Source: Methylobacterium sp. DB0501
GTDB lineage: Bacteria > Pseudomonadota > Alphaproteobacteria > Rhizobiales > Beijerinckiaceae
Direction of reading: 5' to 3'
NCBI RefSeq assembly: GCF_011043735.1
Contig: NZ_JAAKGV010000021.1
Span: 112,544 to 176,543, forward strand
Length of the DNA stretch: 64,000 nucleotides
Both the position numbers and the translations under genes were made by a program. How positions within the stretch are numbered: position 1 is the first letter of the stretch; each line of letters begins with the position of its first letter. The notes beneath the pieces are model-generated. The model had not been told where the DNA came from. It saw only the letters and a program-made list of their open reading frames with translations, and did not search any database. Below are positions 51,819 through 60,109 of the stretch, one piece after another.

Positions 51819-52475
51819 TTATCCGTCGGCGGCGAGGGGATGCAGGCGCAGCCGCCCAGCCGCCGCCTCGTCGGCGAACCAGGCGCGCTCGGCGGCCCAG
51901 GGATGACCGGGCCAGCCGTCGAAGCCGAAGCCGTGCACCTCGGCCGGGGCGGCCTGCGCCGGACGCCCCAACCGGAGGGCGAGCATCGTCAGGAAGCCGG
52001 TGCTGGGATTCGGTCGCCCGTCGGTCCGCGGCCCGAGGCGGCGCCGGGCCTCGTCGTGCAGGATCCCGGGCAGGATGTGGACCGGCTTGCCGAGGGGCCG
52101 CAGCAGCGCCAGCGCCTCGCGGGTGAAGCAGATCGGCTCGGGGCGGTTCTGCGCGTCGGGCAGCATCGGGAACGGCAGCACGAAGGCCCGCGCCCGCCGG
52201 ACGACCGGGCGATCGATGAAGCCCGGATCCGCCAGCCACTCGCGCATCTGTCCGCCGCGGTTGACGAGGACGAGATGGGTGACCCGCGCGCCGGCGCGGC
52301 CGCCGAACCCGGCCGCGTTGTTGAAGCGCAGGACCGCCTCGGCCGCGTCGATCGCCGACCCGCCGCCGGTCCCGGGCGCGTTGCCGACGAGCGCGACCGA
52401 GGCGAGGGCGGGCAGGTCGGGCCACGCATCCCGAAGGGATGCGGCGACGTGAAGGGGGTCGACGGCGTCGGGCAA
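51819..52475 (-). CDS. GT29 (sialyltransferase)-like protein
   Basis: A 218-residue protein if begun at the TTG at 52475. It has two motifs of the eukaryotic-type sialyltransferase family GT29: an L-like motif (ALVGNAPGTGGGSAIDAAEA then VLRFNN, 28-53) and an S-like motif (NPSTGFLTMLAL, 156-167), followed by HGFGFDGWPGHPW. Bacterial proteins of this type are known only as uncharacterised glycosyltransferases. The start is not secure: no Shine-Dalgarno precedes the TTG. The frame stays open upstream through a 15-bp tandem repeat that would encode a TPAPK linker, but no ATG, GTG or TTG is available there before the divergent gene. Confidence 0.6.
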   Translation of the reverse strand: MPDAVDPLHVAASLRDAWPDLPALASVALVGNAPGTGGGSAIDAAEAVLRFNNAAGFGGRAGARVTHLVLVNRGGQMREWLADPGFIDRPVVRRARAFVLPFPMLPDAQNRPEPICFTREALALLRPLGKPVHILPGILHDEARRRLGPRTDGRPNPSTGFLTMLALRLGRPAQAAPAEVHGFGFDGWPGHPWAAERAWFADEAAAGRLRLHPLAADG

Positions 52476-52493
52476 GGCGCACGGGGGGTTCGA

Positions 52494-52552
52494 GGCAGGG
52501 GTTTTCGGGGCAGGGGTTTTCGGGGCAGGGGTTTTCGGGGCAGGGGTTTTCG
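52494..52552. repeat. 15-bp tandem repeat between divergent glycosyltransferase genes
   Basis: Four copies with a period of 15 bases, core ggcaggggttttcg, begin at 52494, 52509, 52524 and 52539. The period is a multiple of three, and on the minus strand the copies read as repeated Thr-Pro-Ala-Pro-Lys in frame with the GT29-like protein. They may be a protein linker or a promoter spacer that changes length by slippage. Confidence 0.8.
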
Positions 52553-52619
52553 AGGATGGACCGGGGAGGTATGGCGCCAGGCCGGCCCGACCAGTCCTCG
52601 CCGGCAGGGGAACCCCGCG

Positions 52620-53624
52620 ATGACCGTCGAGAGCGGGCGAACCCGCCGCTGCTTCCTGTGCGCCGCCGCCATGCTGGCGCCGAGCACGCGCCGCCTCGCC
52701 TATCCCGGCGGGCGCGAGCGCGCCTTTCCGGTCGCCTGCGGCTCCTGCGGCGTGCTGACGGAACCGGACGCGGATCCCGACCGCTGCTGGGGCGACCTCG
52801 CGGGGCGCCTCGCCGGCGCGAGCTTCACGCCCGATCCGGAGGCCGCCTACGGCCTCGACATCTACACCCTGCGCAGCGCCGCGACCCGCCTCGGCCGCGG
52901 CCTGCGCCCGCCCGGAGCGGAGGACCGGACCGCCCTGCGGCAGCCCCACGCCGCCCGCGCCGCCCAAGCCATCCTCTACGACCTCGCCCCGGCCGCGGGG
53001 CGCCCGGTCTCCCTCGGGCTGATCTGCCGCTCCGGCGAACTCGACGGGCTGCTGGACGGCCTCGGTCCCCACGCGGCCTGGACCGACGACGTCGTCCTGC
53101 TCGCCGACGGCCCCGAGGCCGCGCCCCGCCCGGTGCCGGCCGCGGGCTTCACCGACGGCACGGTGCGGGTCGCGGCACGGCCTCTCGCGGGCGATTTCGC
53201 CGGGCAGCGCAACGCCCTCCAGGCCCTCGCGCGCCACGGCTGGATGCTCCAGCTCGACGCCGACGAGAGCCTCGCCCCCGCCACCGGCCGGGTCCTGCCG
53301 GCGCTCGCCGCCCTGGCCGAGGACGGGGCGGTGGTCTCGATCGGGCTTGCCCGGCGCAACCACGTCGACGGGATCCTGTCGGACGTCTATCCGGACGTGC
53401 AGTACCGGCTGAACCGGACGGAGATCCGCTATGCCGGCCGCGTCCACGAGCGGCCGGTCCTCGACGGGGGCTGGCCCCGCAGCCTCATCGCCCTCACCGG
53501 GGCGATCGACCACGGCTTGAGCCTCGCCCATGTCCGGGCCCGCTCGCGGGCCTACGAAGCGCTCGATCCGGGGCGCGGACGGATGGAGGAGGAGGAGGCG
53601 CTGTTGCGGCCGTACCGGGCGTGA
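52620..53624 (+). CDS. Zinc-ribbon glycosyltransferase family 2-like protein
   Basis: A 334-residue protein. An N-terminal zinc ribbon is formed by Cys11-x2-Cys14 and Cys40-x2-Cys43 (RRCFLC, then ACGSCG). After a helical spacer a GT2-like catalytic domain starts near 125, with FAGQRNALQALARHGWMLQ, then LDADES and the acceptor-side motif YPDVQYRLNR then AGRVHE. This matches the SunS/WaaE-like GT2 branch. The ribbon is unusual at the front of a GT2 domain. GGGGA lies upstream of the ATG. The gene is divergent from the GT29-like gene and the tandem repeat. Confidence 0.82.
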   Translation: MTVESGRTRRCFLCAAAMLAPSTRRLAYPGGRERAFPVACGSCGVLTEPDADPDRCWGDLAGRLAGASFTPDPEAAYGLDIYTLRSAATRLGRGLRPPGAEDRTALRQPHAARAAQAILYDLAPAAGRPVSLGLICRSGELDGLLDGLGPHAAWTDDVVLLADGPEAAPRPVPAAGFTDGTVRVAARPLAGDFAGQRNALQALARHGWMLQLDADESLAPATGRVLPALAALAEDGAVVSIGLARRNHVDGILSDVYPDVQYRLNRTEIRYAGRVHERPVLDGGWPRSLIALTGAIDHGLSLAHVRARSRAYEALDPGRGRMEEEEALLRPYRA

Positions 53625-53707
53625 GGGTGCGACGTCCGGGGCGGGAGAGGGGTGAGCCCGCGCTCGGCCGAGAACCGTCTCCGCACCGGCAGCTGGGGCC
53701 ACGCGCG

Positions 53708-54889
53708 TCAGCTGCGCGCCGCCGCGATCGCCCGCCGGTACAGGTCCAGCGTCTCCCGCCCCAGGCTCTCCCGGCCGAAACGCCCGGCCGCCGCGAGCGC
53801 CCGGGCGCGGTAGGCCTGCCGCAGGGCGGGGTCGGAAAGGAGGGGGCGCAGGGCGTCGGCGAGGGCCGGGCCGGTAGCCTGCGTCGCGAGCGGCCCGGCC
53901 TCGGGCGCGCCGACGAAGGCCCGGGCGCTGGCATCCTCGGCGCAGGCCACCACCGGGCGGCCATAGGCCAGGGCCTCCTGGTAGACGAGACCGAAGCTCT
54001 CGTAGCGCGAGGGCGCGAGCACCGCGTGGGCGCCCGTGTAGGCCTCGGCCAGGGCCGCGGCATCGACCCGGCCGCGGGCCTCGAGCCGGGACCGGGCCGT
54101 CGCGGGCAGGTCGGGCGGAAGATCCTGCGGCGGCACCCCGACGAGATCGAGCCGGAACGGCGGCAGGAGGCCGTCCTCCTGCTCCCGGCCGAGGATCGCG
54201 GCGGCGGCCATGAGCGCGTCGAAACCCTTGCGCGCCTCGGCCCGGCCGACGAAGAGCAGCCGCACCGGGGCCTCCGCCGCCGGATAGGCGGCGTCCCGGG
54301 CCCCCGCCGCGATCTCCGGCGGCAGGCTGAGGCCGATCACCGCCGCGGGCTGCCGGCCCGACAGGCGATAGGCCCGCGCGACGACCGCCCCGTGCGCGGC
54401 GGTGTTGGCGATGAGGCCGGCGCTGCCCTGCGCCTGACGCCGTTCCAGGGCATCGGCGGTCCCGCCGTCGAGGCGGTTGCGGAGATCCGGTGCGGTTCCG
54501 CGGGTGAAGGCCGCCGGGGTCGAGGAGCGCGTCACCAGCGGCAGGTCGCGGCGCCCGGCGAGCAGCACGGCCGGGGCGTACCAGTTCGTCGCCTCGACGA
54601 CGTCGAAGGGCGCGCGGGCGTGGACGGCGAGCACGGCGCGCCGGAAGGCGAGCGGCGCCGCGATGTGGCCGATCGAGCCCCAGAGGCGCAAACGCGCCAG
54701 GCCGCCCGCCGGCGGCAGGGCGAGGCCCGTCACCGTGACGCCGCCGACGCGCTCGCTTCCGCTGCGGTCGAGGGTGAACACCGTCACGTCGGCGCCCGCT
54801 TGCCCGAGGCTCTCGGCGATCTCCCGGGCTGCGGTCGAGAGGCCGCTCGGGGCGGGCGGGTAGTCCCAGGCGAGGAGGGCGGTGCGCAT
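53708..54889 (-). CDS. Family 4 glycosyltransferase
   Basis: A 393-residue GT-B transferase. N-terminal domain: MRTALLAWDYPPAPSGLS; C-terminal donor domain: LLFVGRAEARKGFDAL, then SRYESFGLVYQEALAYG with the EX7E motif. The retaining GT4 mechanism is expected. Its ATG shares one base with the stop of the upstream GT4 gene (TGATG), so the two are co-translated. It works in the cytoplasm on the glycan of this cluster. Sugar not readable. Confidence 0.92.
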   Translation of the reverse strand: MRTALLAWDYPPAPSGLSTAAREIAESLGQAGADVTVFTLDRSGSERVGGVTVTGLALPPAGGLARLRLWGSIGHIAAPLAFRRAVLAVHARAPFDVVEATNWYAPAVLLAGRRDLPLVTRSSTPAAFTRGTAPDLRNRLDGGTADALERRQAQGSAGLIANTAAHGAVVARAYRLSGRQPAAVIGLSLPPEIAAGARDAAYPAAEAPVRLLFVGRAEARKGFDALMAAAAILGREQEDGLLPPFRLDLVGVPPQDLPPDLPATARSRLEARGRVDAAALAEAYTGAHAVLAPSRYESFGLVYQEALAYGRPVVACAEDASARAFVGAPEAGPLATQATGPALADALRPLLSDPALRQAYRARALAAAGRFGRESLGRETLDLYRRAIAAARS

Positions 54890-55929
54890 CAGGCCGCGAG
54901 CAGGCGCCGGTAGAGGGCGAGGTAGTCCCGCGCCATCCGCTCGGCGGTGAAGCGCTCCTCGAAGCGGCGGCGCACCCCCGCCCGGTCGATCCCGCCGATC
55001 CGCGCCAGCGCCGCCACGGCCTCGTCCTCGGACGAGACGACGAAGCCCGTCACCCCGTCCTCGACGATCTCCGGCACCGAGCCGCGATTCCAGGCGATCA
55101 CCGGGGTGCCGCAGGCCATCGCCTCGATCATCACGAGGCCGAACGGCTCCGGCCAGTCGATCGGGAACAGCAGCGCGGTCGCGCCGCGCAGCAGGTCGCC
55201 CTTGGCCGCATCGTCGACGGGCCCGAGATAGACCGCGTCGCCGCCGAGCAGCGGGCGCACCGCGCGGTCGAAATAGCCCGGATTGCCGGCATCGACCGTG
55301 CCGCCCAGGCGGATCGGCAGGCCGGCGGCGCGGGCGACCCGGATCGCGGTATCGGGCCGCTTCTGGTCGGTCATCCGCCCGACGAAGGCGAGATGCGAGC
55401 CGGGCGGGAGGGACGCCGCGTAGCGGTCGCGGTCGATGCCGTGATGCACCACGCCGGCGCGGTTCGCGGCCGGGATGCCGGCCGCTTGCGCGGCCGAGAT
55501 CGCCGCCACCGGCAGGTCCGGAAACCCCTCGAAGAACAGCGCCCGGTCGAGCTCGTCGACCCGCCAGTGGATCGTCGTCAGGCTGCGGCCGCGGCGCTCG
55601 CCGAGAAGCGCGGCGTGGGCGAACTCGCCGTGGCAATGGACGATGTCGAACGCGTCGAGGTGCCGGCGCAGCGCCTCGAGCTGCAGGGCGTCGAGGGCGG
55701 CCGGCACGCCGGGCGCGACGCGGCCGTAGCGCCGCTCCAGGGCGGCAAGGCTCGGGTAATTACCGATACGGGGTAAGTGTGTCGCACTGTCCGAGGGAGC
55801 GAACAGCGTTACCTCCACGCCCAAGCTTCGCAGCGCCGTGCTCAGGTCGTGAATGACCCGCTCCGTGCCGCCGTGATGCTCCGGAGGGATGGGAAAGATG
55901 TTCGGGGCGACTTGGGCGACACGGATCAC
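54889..55929 (-). CDS. Family 4 glycosyltransferase
   Basis: A 346-residue GT-B transferase beginning MIRVAQVAPNIFPIPPEHHG and GGTERVIHDL, the usual GT4 opening. The donor domain has LAFVGRMTDQKRPDTAI and WPEPFGLVMIEAMACG (EX7E). It is divergent from the sucrose-phosphate synthase gene, with only 57 bases between, so a shared promoter region controls both arms of the cluster. Confidence 0.93.
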   Translation of the reverse strand: MIRVAQVAPNIFPIPPEHHGGTERVIHDLSTALRSLGVEVTLFAPSDSATHLPRIGNYPSLAALERRYGRVAPGVPAALDALQLEALRRHLDAFDIVHCHGEFAHAALLGERRGRSLTTIHWRVDELDRALFFEGFPDLPVAAISAAQAAGIPAANRAGVVHHGIDRDRYAASLPPGSHLAFVGRMTDQKRPDTAIRVARAAGLPIRLGGTVDAGNPGYFDRAVRPLLGGDAVYLGPVDDAAKGDLLRGATALLFPIDWPEPFGLVMIEAMACGTPVIAWNRGSVPEIVEDGVTGFVVSSEDEAVAALARIGGIDRAGVRRRFEERFTAERMARDYLALYRRLLAA

Positions 55930-55986
55930 CGACTATACCTCACTCGAACCGTCCTGTTCGTCGGGGTTCTCCGCTGCGGCAGCGGA

Positions 55987-58059
55987 ATGATGTTCGTTTT
56001 ACACGTCGCCCTGCAGGGATGCCTGCGCGGCCGGGACGTCGTCTATGGGCTCACCGCCGATACCGGCGGCCATATCCGTTACCTGCTCGACCTCGTTGCC
56101 GCCTCGGCGCAGGATCCCGGCATCGCCCGGATCGTGGTGGCGACGCGCCTGTTCGACGGCCCGCCCGGCCCCGATTACGCCGTGCCCGAAGAGCGGCTCG
56201 GCGACAAGGTCGCGCTGGTGCGGTTGGCGAGCGCATCCCCGGGTTACCGCACCAAGGAGGAGATGCACGCGGAGGTCGCGAGCTTCGCCGAGAGCCTGAT
56301 CGCCTGGATCGCCCGGCAGGGCCGGGCTCCCGACCTGATCCACGCCCATTACGCCGATGCCGCCGCGGTGGCGGCGCTCGTCGAGGCGCGGCTCGGCATC
56401 CCGTTCGTGTTCACCGCCCATTCGCTGGGCCGGGTCAAGGCGGTGATGCTGGGCGGGGACGCCGCGGACCATCCCGGCCTCGCGCGCCGGATCGCCACCG
56501 AGGAGGCGGCCCTCGCCCGCGCGAGCCTCGTCATCGCCTCCTCGCGCGACGAGGCGGAGGTGCAATATGCGGGCTATGCCGCCTACGATCCCGGCCGGAT
56601 CCGCGTCCTGCCGCCGGGCAGCGACCTCGCCCGCTTCGCCGACAGCCGCCCCGATCCGCGGGTCGATGCGACGATCTCCCGCTTCCTGCACGATCCGGGC
56701 AAGCCGGTGCTCCTGGCGCTCGCCCGCCCGGTGGCGCGCAAGAATCTCGCCGCCCTGGTCCGGGCCTACGGCGAGAGCCCGGAGCTGCAGGCGCGGGCGA
56801 ACCTCGTCCTCGTCGCCGGCACCCGCCAGGACATCGACGCGCTCGACGGCGAGATGGCCGGCACCCTGCGCGACCTCCTGGTCCTGATCGACCGCTACGA
56901 CCTCTACGGCCGGGTCGCCTACCCGAAGACCCACCGGCCCGAGGACGTGCCGGCGCTCTACGCCCATGCCCGGGAACGCGGCGGCCTGTTCGTCAACCCG
57001 GCCCTCAACGAGCCCTTCGGCCTGACCCTGCTGGAGGCCTCCGCCGCCGGCCTGCCCCTCGTGGCGACCGACAGCGGCGGGCCGAACGACATCGTCGAGA
57101 CCTGCGGCAACGGCATCCTGGTCGATCCGCGCCGGCCCGACGCCATCGCGCGGGCGGCCCTGCGCATCCTCGACGACCCGGCCCTCTATGCGGCTTGCGT
57201 CGCCGGCGGGGCCCGGGCGGCGGCGGCCTATGACTGGGACCGGCACGCCGCGCGCTACCACGCCCTGCTACGGGCGCTCCTTGCGCCGATGCCGCCGTTG
57301 CGGGCGCCGCGCCAGCTCCTGATCTGCGACATCGACAACACGCTGGTCGGCTGCGACTCGGGCTTGAGCATCTTCCGCCGCTGGCGCAGCCGGCAGGACG
57401 CGCTCGCCTTCGGGGTCGCGACCGGGCGCTCGTTCCACAGCGCCATGGCGGTTCTGGAGCAGCAGGACAGCCCGCGCCCACAGGTGATGATCACCTCGGT
57501 CGGCTCCGAGATCTACCACCTCGACGAGAACGGCACGACCTACACCGCCGACACGGCCTGGCGCGAGGCGGTCTCGGCCGGCTGGGAGCGGGAGGCCCTG
57601 CAGGCCGCGCTCGCCGGCCTCGACGGGCTCGAGCCCCAGGGGCCGCTGGAGCAGCGCGCGTTCAAGCTCAGCTATTTCGGCGACGCCGCGTCGGCCGCCC
57701 GGGTCCGCGCCCGGATCGCCAAGACGGGCCTGCGCGCCAGCGTGATCCACAGCCACGGCCGCTACCTCGACGTGCTGCCCGAGCGGGCCTCGAAGGGCAG
57801 TGCCGTCGACCACGTGCGGGCGCTCTACGGCCTGCCCGAGCGGGCGGTGTTCGTGGCCGGCGATTCGGGCAACGACATCGAGATGCTGCGCGCCCGCGTC
57901 CAGGCGATCATCGTGGCGAACTATTCCGACGACCTCGCCGGCCACGCGGCGCTCCAGCATTCCTACGTCGCCCGCGCTTCGCATGCCCGCGGCATCATCG
58001 AGGGCGTGGGGCATTTCCGCCGCGCCTTCGCGCAACCCCTCGATTCCCATGCCGGGTAA
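55987..58059 (+). CDS. Fused sucrose-phosphate synthase / sucrose-phosphatase
   Basis: A 690-residue two-domain protein. The first 430 residues are a GT4 domain with the SPS signature near the start (GLTADTGGHIRYLLDL), the SPS-type AHSLGRVK segment and NEPFGLTLLEASAAG (EX7E). Residues 440-690 are a HAD phosphatase of the S6PP/Cof class: ICDIDNTLVG near 443-454, GSEIYHL, and GDSGNDIEML near 624-633. Together they would make sucrose from UDP-glucose and fructose-6-phosphate and remove the phosphate. Nitrifiers and other proteobacteria have similar fusions. The ATG at 55987 is used; an ATG follows at 55990. It leads a six-gene operon. Confidence 0.9.
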   Translation: MMFVLHVALQGCLRGRDVVYGLTADTGGHIRYLLDLVAASAQDPGIARIVVATRLFDGPPGPDYAVPEERLGDKVALVRLASASPGYRTKEEMHAEVASFAESLIAWIARQGRAPDLIHAHYADAAAVAALVEARLGIPFVFTAHSLGRVKAVMLGGDAADHPGLARRIATEEAALARASLVIASSRDEAEVQYAGYAAYDPGRIRVLPPGSDLARFADSRPDPRVDATISRFLHDPGKPVLLALARPVARKNLAALVRAYGESPELQARANLVLVAGTRQDIDALDGEMAGTLRDLLVLIDRYDLYGRVAYPKTHRPEDVPALYAHARERGGLFVNPALNEPFGLTLLEASAAGLPLVATDSGGPNDIVETCGNGILVDPRRPDAIARAALRILDDPALYAACVAGGARAAAAYDWDRHAARYHALLRALLAPMPPLRAPRQLLICDIDNTLVGCDSGLSIFRRWRSRQDALAFGVATGRSFHSAMAVLEQQDSPRPQVMITSVGSEIYHLDENGTTYTADTAWREAVSAGWEREALQAALAGLDGLEPQGPLEQRAFKLSYFGDAASAARVRARIAKTGLRASVIHSHGRYLDVLPERASKGSAVDHVRALYGLPERAVFVAGDSGNDIEMLRARVQAIIVANYSDDLAGHAALQHSYVARASHARGIIEGVGHFRRAFAQPLDSHAG

Positions 58060-58927
58060 TCCCGCCGCCGTGAGCGTGCTCACCCTGGTGCGCGGCCGGG
58101 CCGACCGGCTGGGCAACCTGATGCGCGGGCTCGGCCGCCAGACCGCGCGCCCGCGCGAACTGGTGATCGCGTGGATGCAGCCGGAGCCGGCGCCGGACCT
58201 GCCGGATCCCGGCTGCCCGGTCCGCCACCTCGTCGTGCCGGGCGAGCCGATGCCGCTCGCCGCCGCCCGCAACCGGGCGGCCGAGGCCGCGGCGGGCGAC
58301 ATCCTGGTCTTCCTCGACGTCGACTGCATCCCGGGCCGCAGCCTCGTCGCCGCCTATGCGCAGGCGGCGACGCAAGGACGCGGCCTGTTCCTCGGCGAGG
58401 TTCTCTACCTGCCGCCGAGCTCTCCTTCCGCCCCCGTCCATGACGAGGCCGCCCTCGACCGGCTCGGCCGCGCCCATCCGGCGCGCCCCCCGATCCCTGC
58501 GAGCGGCATCCGTCCCGAGCCCGATTCCGGCCAGCTCTGGGGGCTGTCCTTCGCCTTGGCCGCGAGAGCGTGGCACGCCGTCGGCGGCATGGACGAATCG
58601 TATGCCGGCTATGGCGGCGAGGAGACCGACCTCGCCGCCCGCCTCACGGCGAGCGGCCTGCCGACCTTCTGGGTCGCGGGGGCGCGGGCCTATCACCAGC
58701 ACCACCCGGTCCATGTGCCGCCGCTGCAGCATTTCGCGCCGATCCTCGCCAACGCGGCGCGCTTCCGGGCCCGGCACGGACGCTGGTGCATGACCTACTG
58801 GCTCGGCCAGTTCCGCGAGGCCGGGCTGATCGCCTGGGACGAGGAGGCCGACGCCATCCGCCTCCTGCGCGCGCCCACCCCCTCCGAGATCGCCGCCTCC
58901 TTACGGCCCGACGCCCTGTTCTCCTGA
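58049..58927 (+). CDS. Family 2 glycosyltransferase
   Basis: A 292-residue GT2 transferase. Motifs: VSVLTLVRGRADRLGNLMR, then PLAAARNRAAEAAAGDIL, FLDVDCIPG (DxD) and GYGGEETDLAARL (catalytic Glu/Asp), the pattern of the chondroitin-polymerase-like GT2 branch. It is a paralogue of the 60110-61051 product, with nearly the same motif order. It overlaps the 3' end of the SPS gene by 11 bases. Confidence 0.92.
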   Translation: MPGNPAAVSVLTLVRGRADRLGNLMRGLGRQTARPRELVIAWMQPEPAPDLPDPGCPVRHLVVPGEPMPLAAARNRAAEAAAGDILVFLDVDCIPGRSLVAAYAQAATQGRGLFLGEVLYLPPSSPSAPVHDEAALDRLGRAHPARPPIPASGIRPEPDSGQLWGLSFALAARAWHAVGGMDESYAGYGGEETDLAARLTASGLPTFWVAGARAYHQHHPVHVPPLQHFAPILANAARFRARHGRWCMTYWLGQFREAGLIAWDEEADAIRLLRAPTPSEIAASLRPDALFS

Positions 58928-58940
58928 AGGCCGAGACCCC

Positions 58941-60071
58941 ATGAAGAAGCCGATCGCGTTTTTCGTCCACCATCAGGGTCGCGGCCACGCCCACCGCACC
59001 ATGGCGGTGGCGGCCGAGTTCGCCCGCGACCGCCCGGTCTCGGTGCTCACCGCCGGCCCCCACCTGTTCGACGGCTTCTCCCGCGACATCGAGATCGTGG
59101 CCCTGCCGAACATGATCGGCGCCGCGGTGCCGACCCCGCGCCTCCACGCCGAGCCGACGCCGCAGGTGATGCATTGCGTCCCCCTCGGCCTCGCCGAGAT
59201 GCGCCGGACGATGCGGCAGATCCTCGACCATCTCGACGAGCGCGGCGTCGGCCTGTTCGTCGTCGACGTCTCGGCCGAGATCGCGCTCCTGTCGCGCATC
59301 GCCAGCGTGCCGGCGGTGCAGATCCGCATGCACGGCGACCGCCAGGATATCGGCCATGTCGGCTCCTACGAGGCCTGCGTCGGGATGCTGGCGCCGTTCG
59401 ACGCCCGGCTGGAGCAGGACGACTACCCGGCCCCTCTCAGGGCCAAGACCTTCTACAGCGGCGGACTGTGCACCAGCCTCGACCGGGTGCCGGACCGGGC
59501 CGAGGCGCGCGCCCGGCTCGGCCTCGATCCCGACCGCGAGATCGTCGTGGCGGTCACCGGCGGCGGGGGCAGCGGCACTCCCTTCGCGCCGCTCACCGTC
59601 GCGGCCCGCGCCGCGCCGGACGCCCTGTGGCTGACCCTCGGGCCGACCCACCGCGAGGGCCACGAGACCGATTTCTCCAACCTGCGCGAACTCGGCTGGG
59701 TGCCCTCGGTCACCGAGTACCTGGCGGCGGCCGACATCGTGGTCGCCTCGGCCGGCGACAACACGGTGCACGAGGTCGCCCGGGTCGGCGGCCGCCTGAT
59801 CGTGATGCCGGAATGGCGCTATTTCGGCGAGCAGACCCGCAAGGCCGAGGCCCTGGTGCGCCTCGGCGCCGCGGTCCAGGCACCCGTCTGGCCCGGCGAC
59901 CTCCAGGGCTGGCGCGACCTCCTCGCCCGCGCCCGCGCCCTCGACGGACGCATCCTGCGCGACCTCTACGCGCCGGACGCGGCCTCCCGCGCCGCCGGCT
60001 GGCTCGAAGGCCTGACCGACGAACTCTGGCAGGGCGCCGCCGCCCCGCTGCGCGTCGTGGCGGCCGGCTGA
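58941..60071 (+). CDS. MurG-like glycosyltransferase
   Basis: A 376-residue GT-B transferase. The start FFVHHQGRGHAHRTMAVAAEF matches the acceptor loop of MurG/UGT proteins (GxGHxxR). The C-terminal half has VAVTGGGGSGTPFA, LRELGWVPSVTEYLAAADIV and SAGDNTVHEVARVGGRLIVMP, as in GT28 donor domains. It has no membrane segment. It lies between the two paralogous GT2 genes, 13 bases after the first. The product is probably not peptidoglycan, since no mur or fts genes are near. Confidence 0.88.
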   Translation: MKKPIAFFVHHQGRGHAHRTMAVAAEFARDRPVSVLTAGPHLFDGFSRDIEIVALPNMIGAAVPTPRLHAEPTPQVMHCVPLGLAEMRRTMRQILDHLDERGVGLFVVDVSAEIALLSRIASVPAVQIRMHGDRQDIGHVGSYEACVGMLAPFDARLEQDDYPAPLRAKTFYSGGLCTSLDRVPDRAEARARLGLDPDREIVVAVTGGGGSGTPFAPLTVAARAAPDALWLTLGPTHREGHETDFSNLRELGWVPSVTEYLAAADIVVASAGDNTVHEVARVGGRLIVMPEWRYFGEQTRKAEALVRLGAAVQAPVWPGDLQGWRDLLARARALDGRILRDLYAPDAASRAAGWLEGLTDELWQGAAAPLRVVAAG

Positions 60072-60109
60072 ACCCACCCCATCACCCTCTGCCGGAGCCG
60101 AGAGCCCGC

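Noticed and set aside
52439..54913. An 824-codon plus-strand frame over the glycosyltransferase genes
   Set aside because: Arg/Pro-rich with no domain, and it overlaps a real plus-strand gene in another frame and a real minus-strand GT4 gene.
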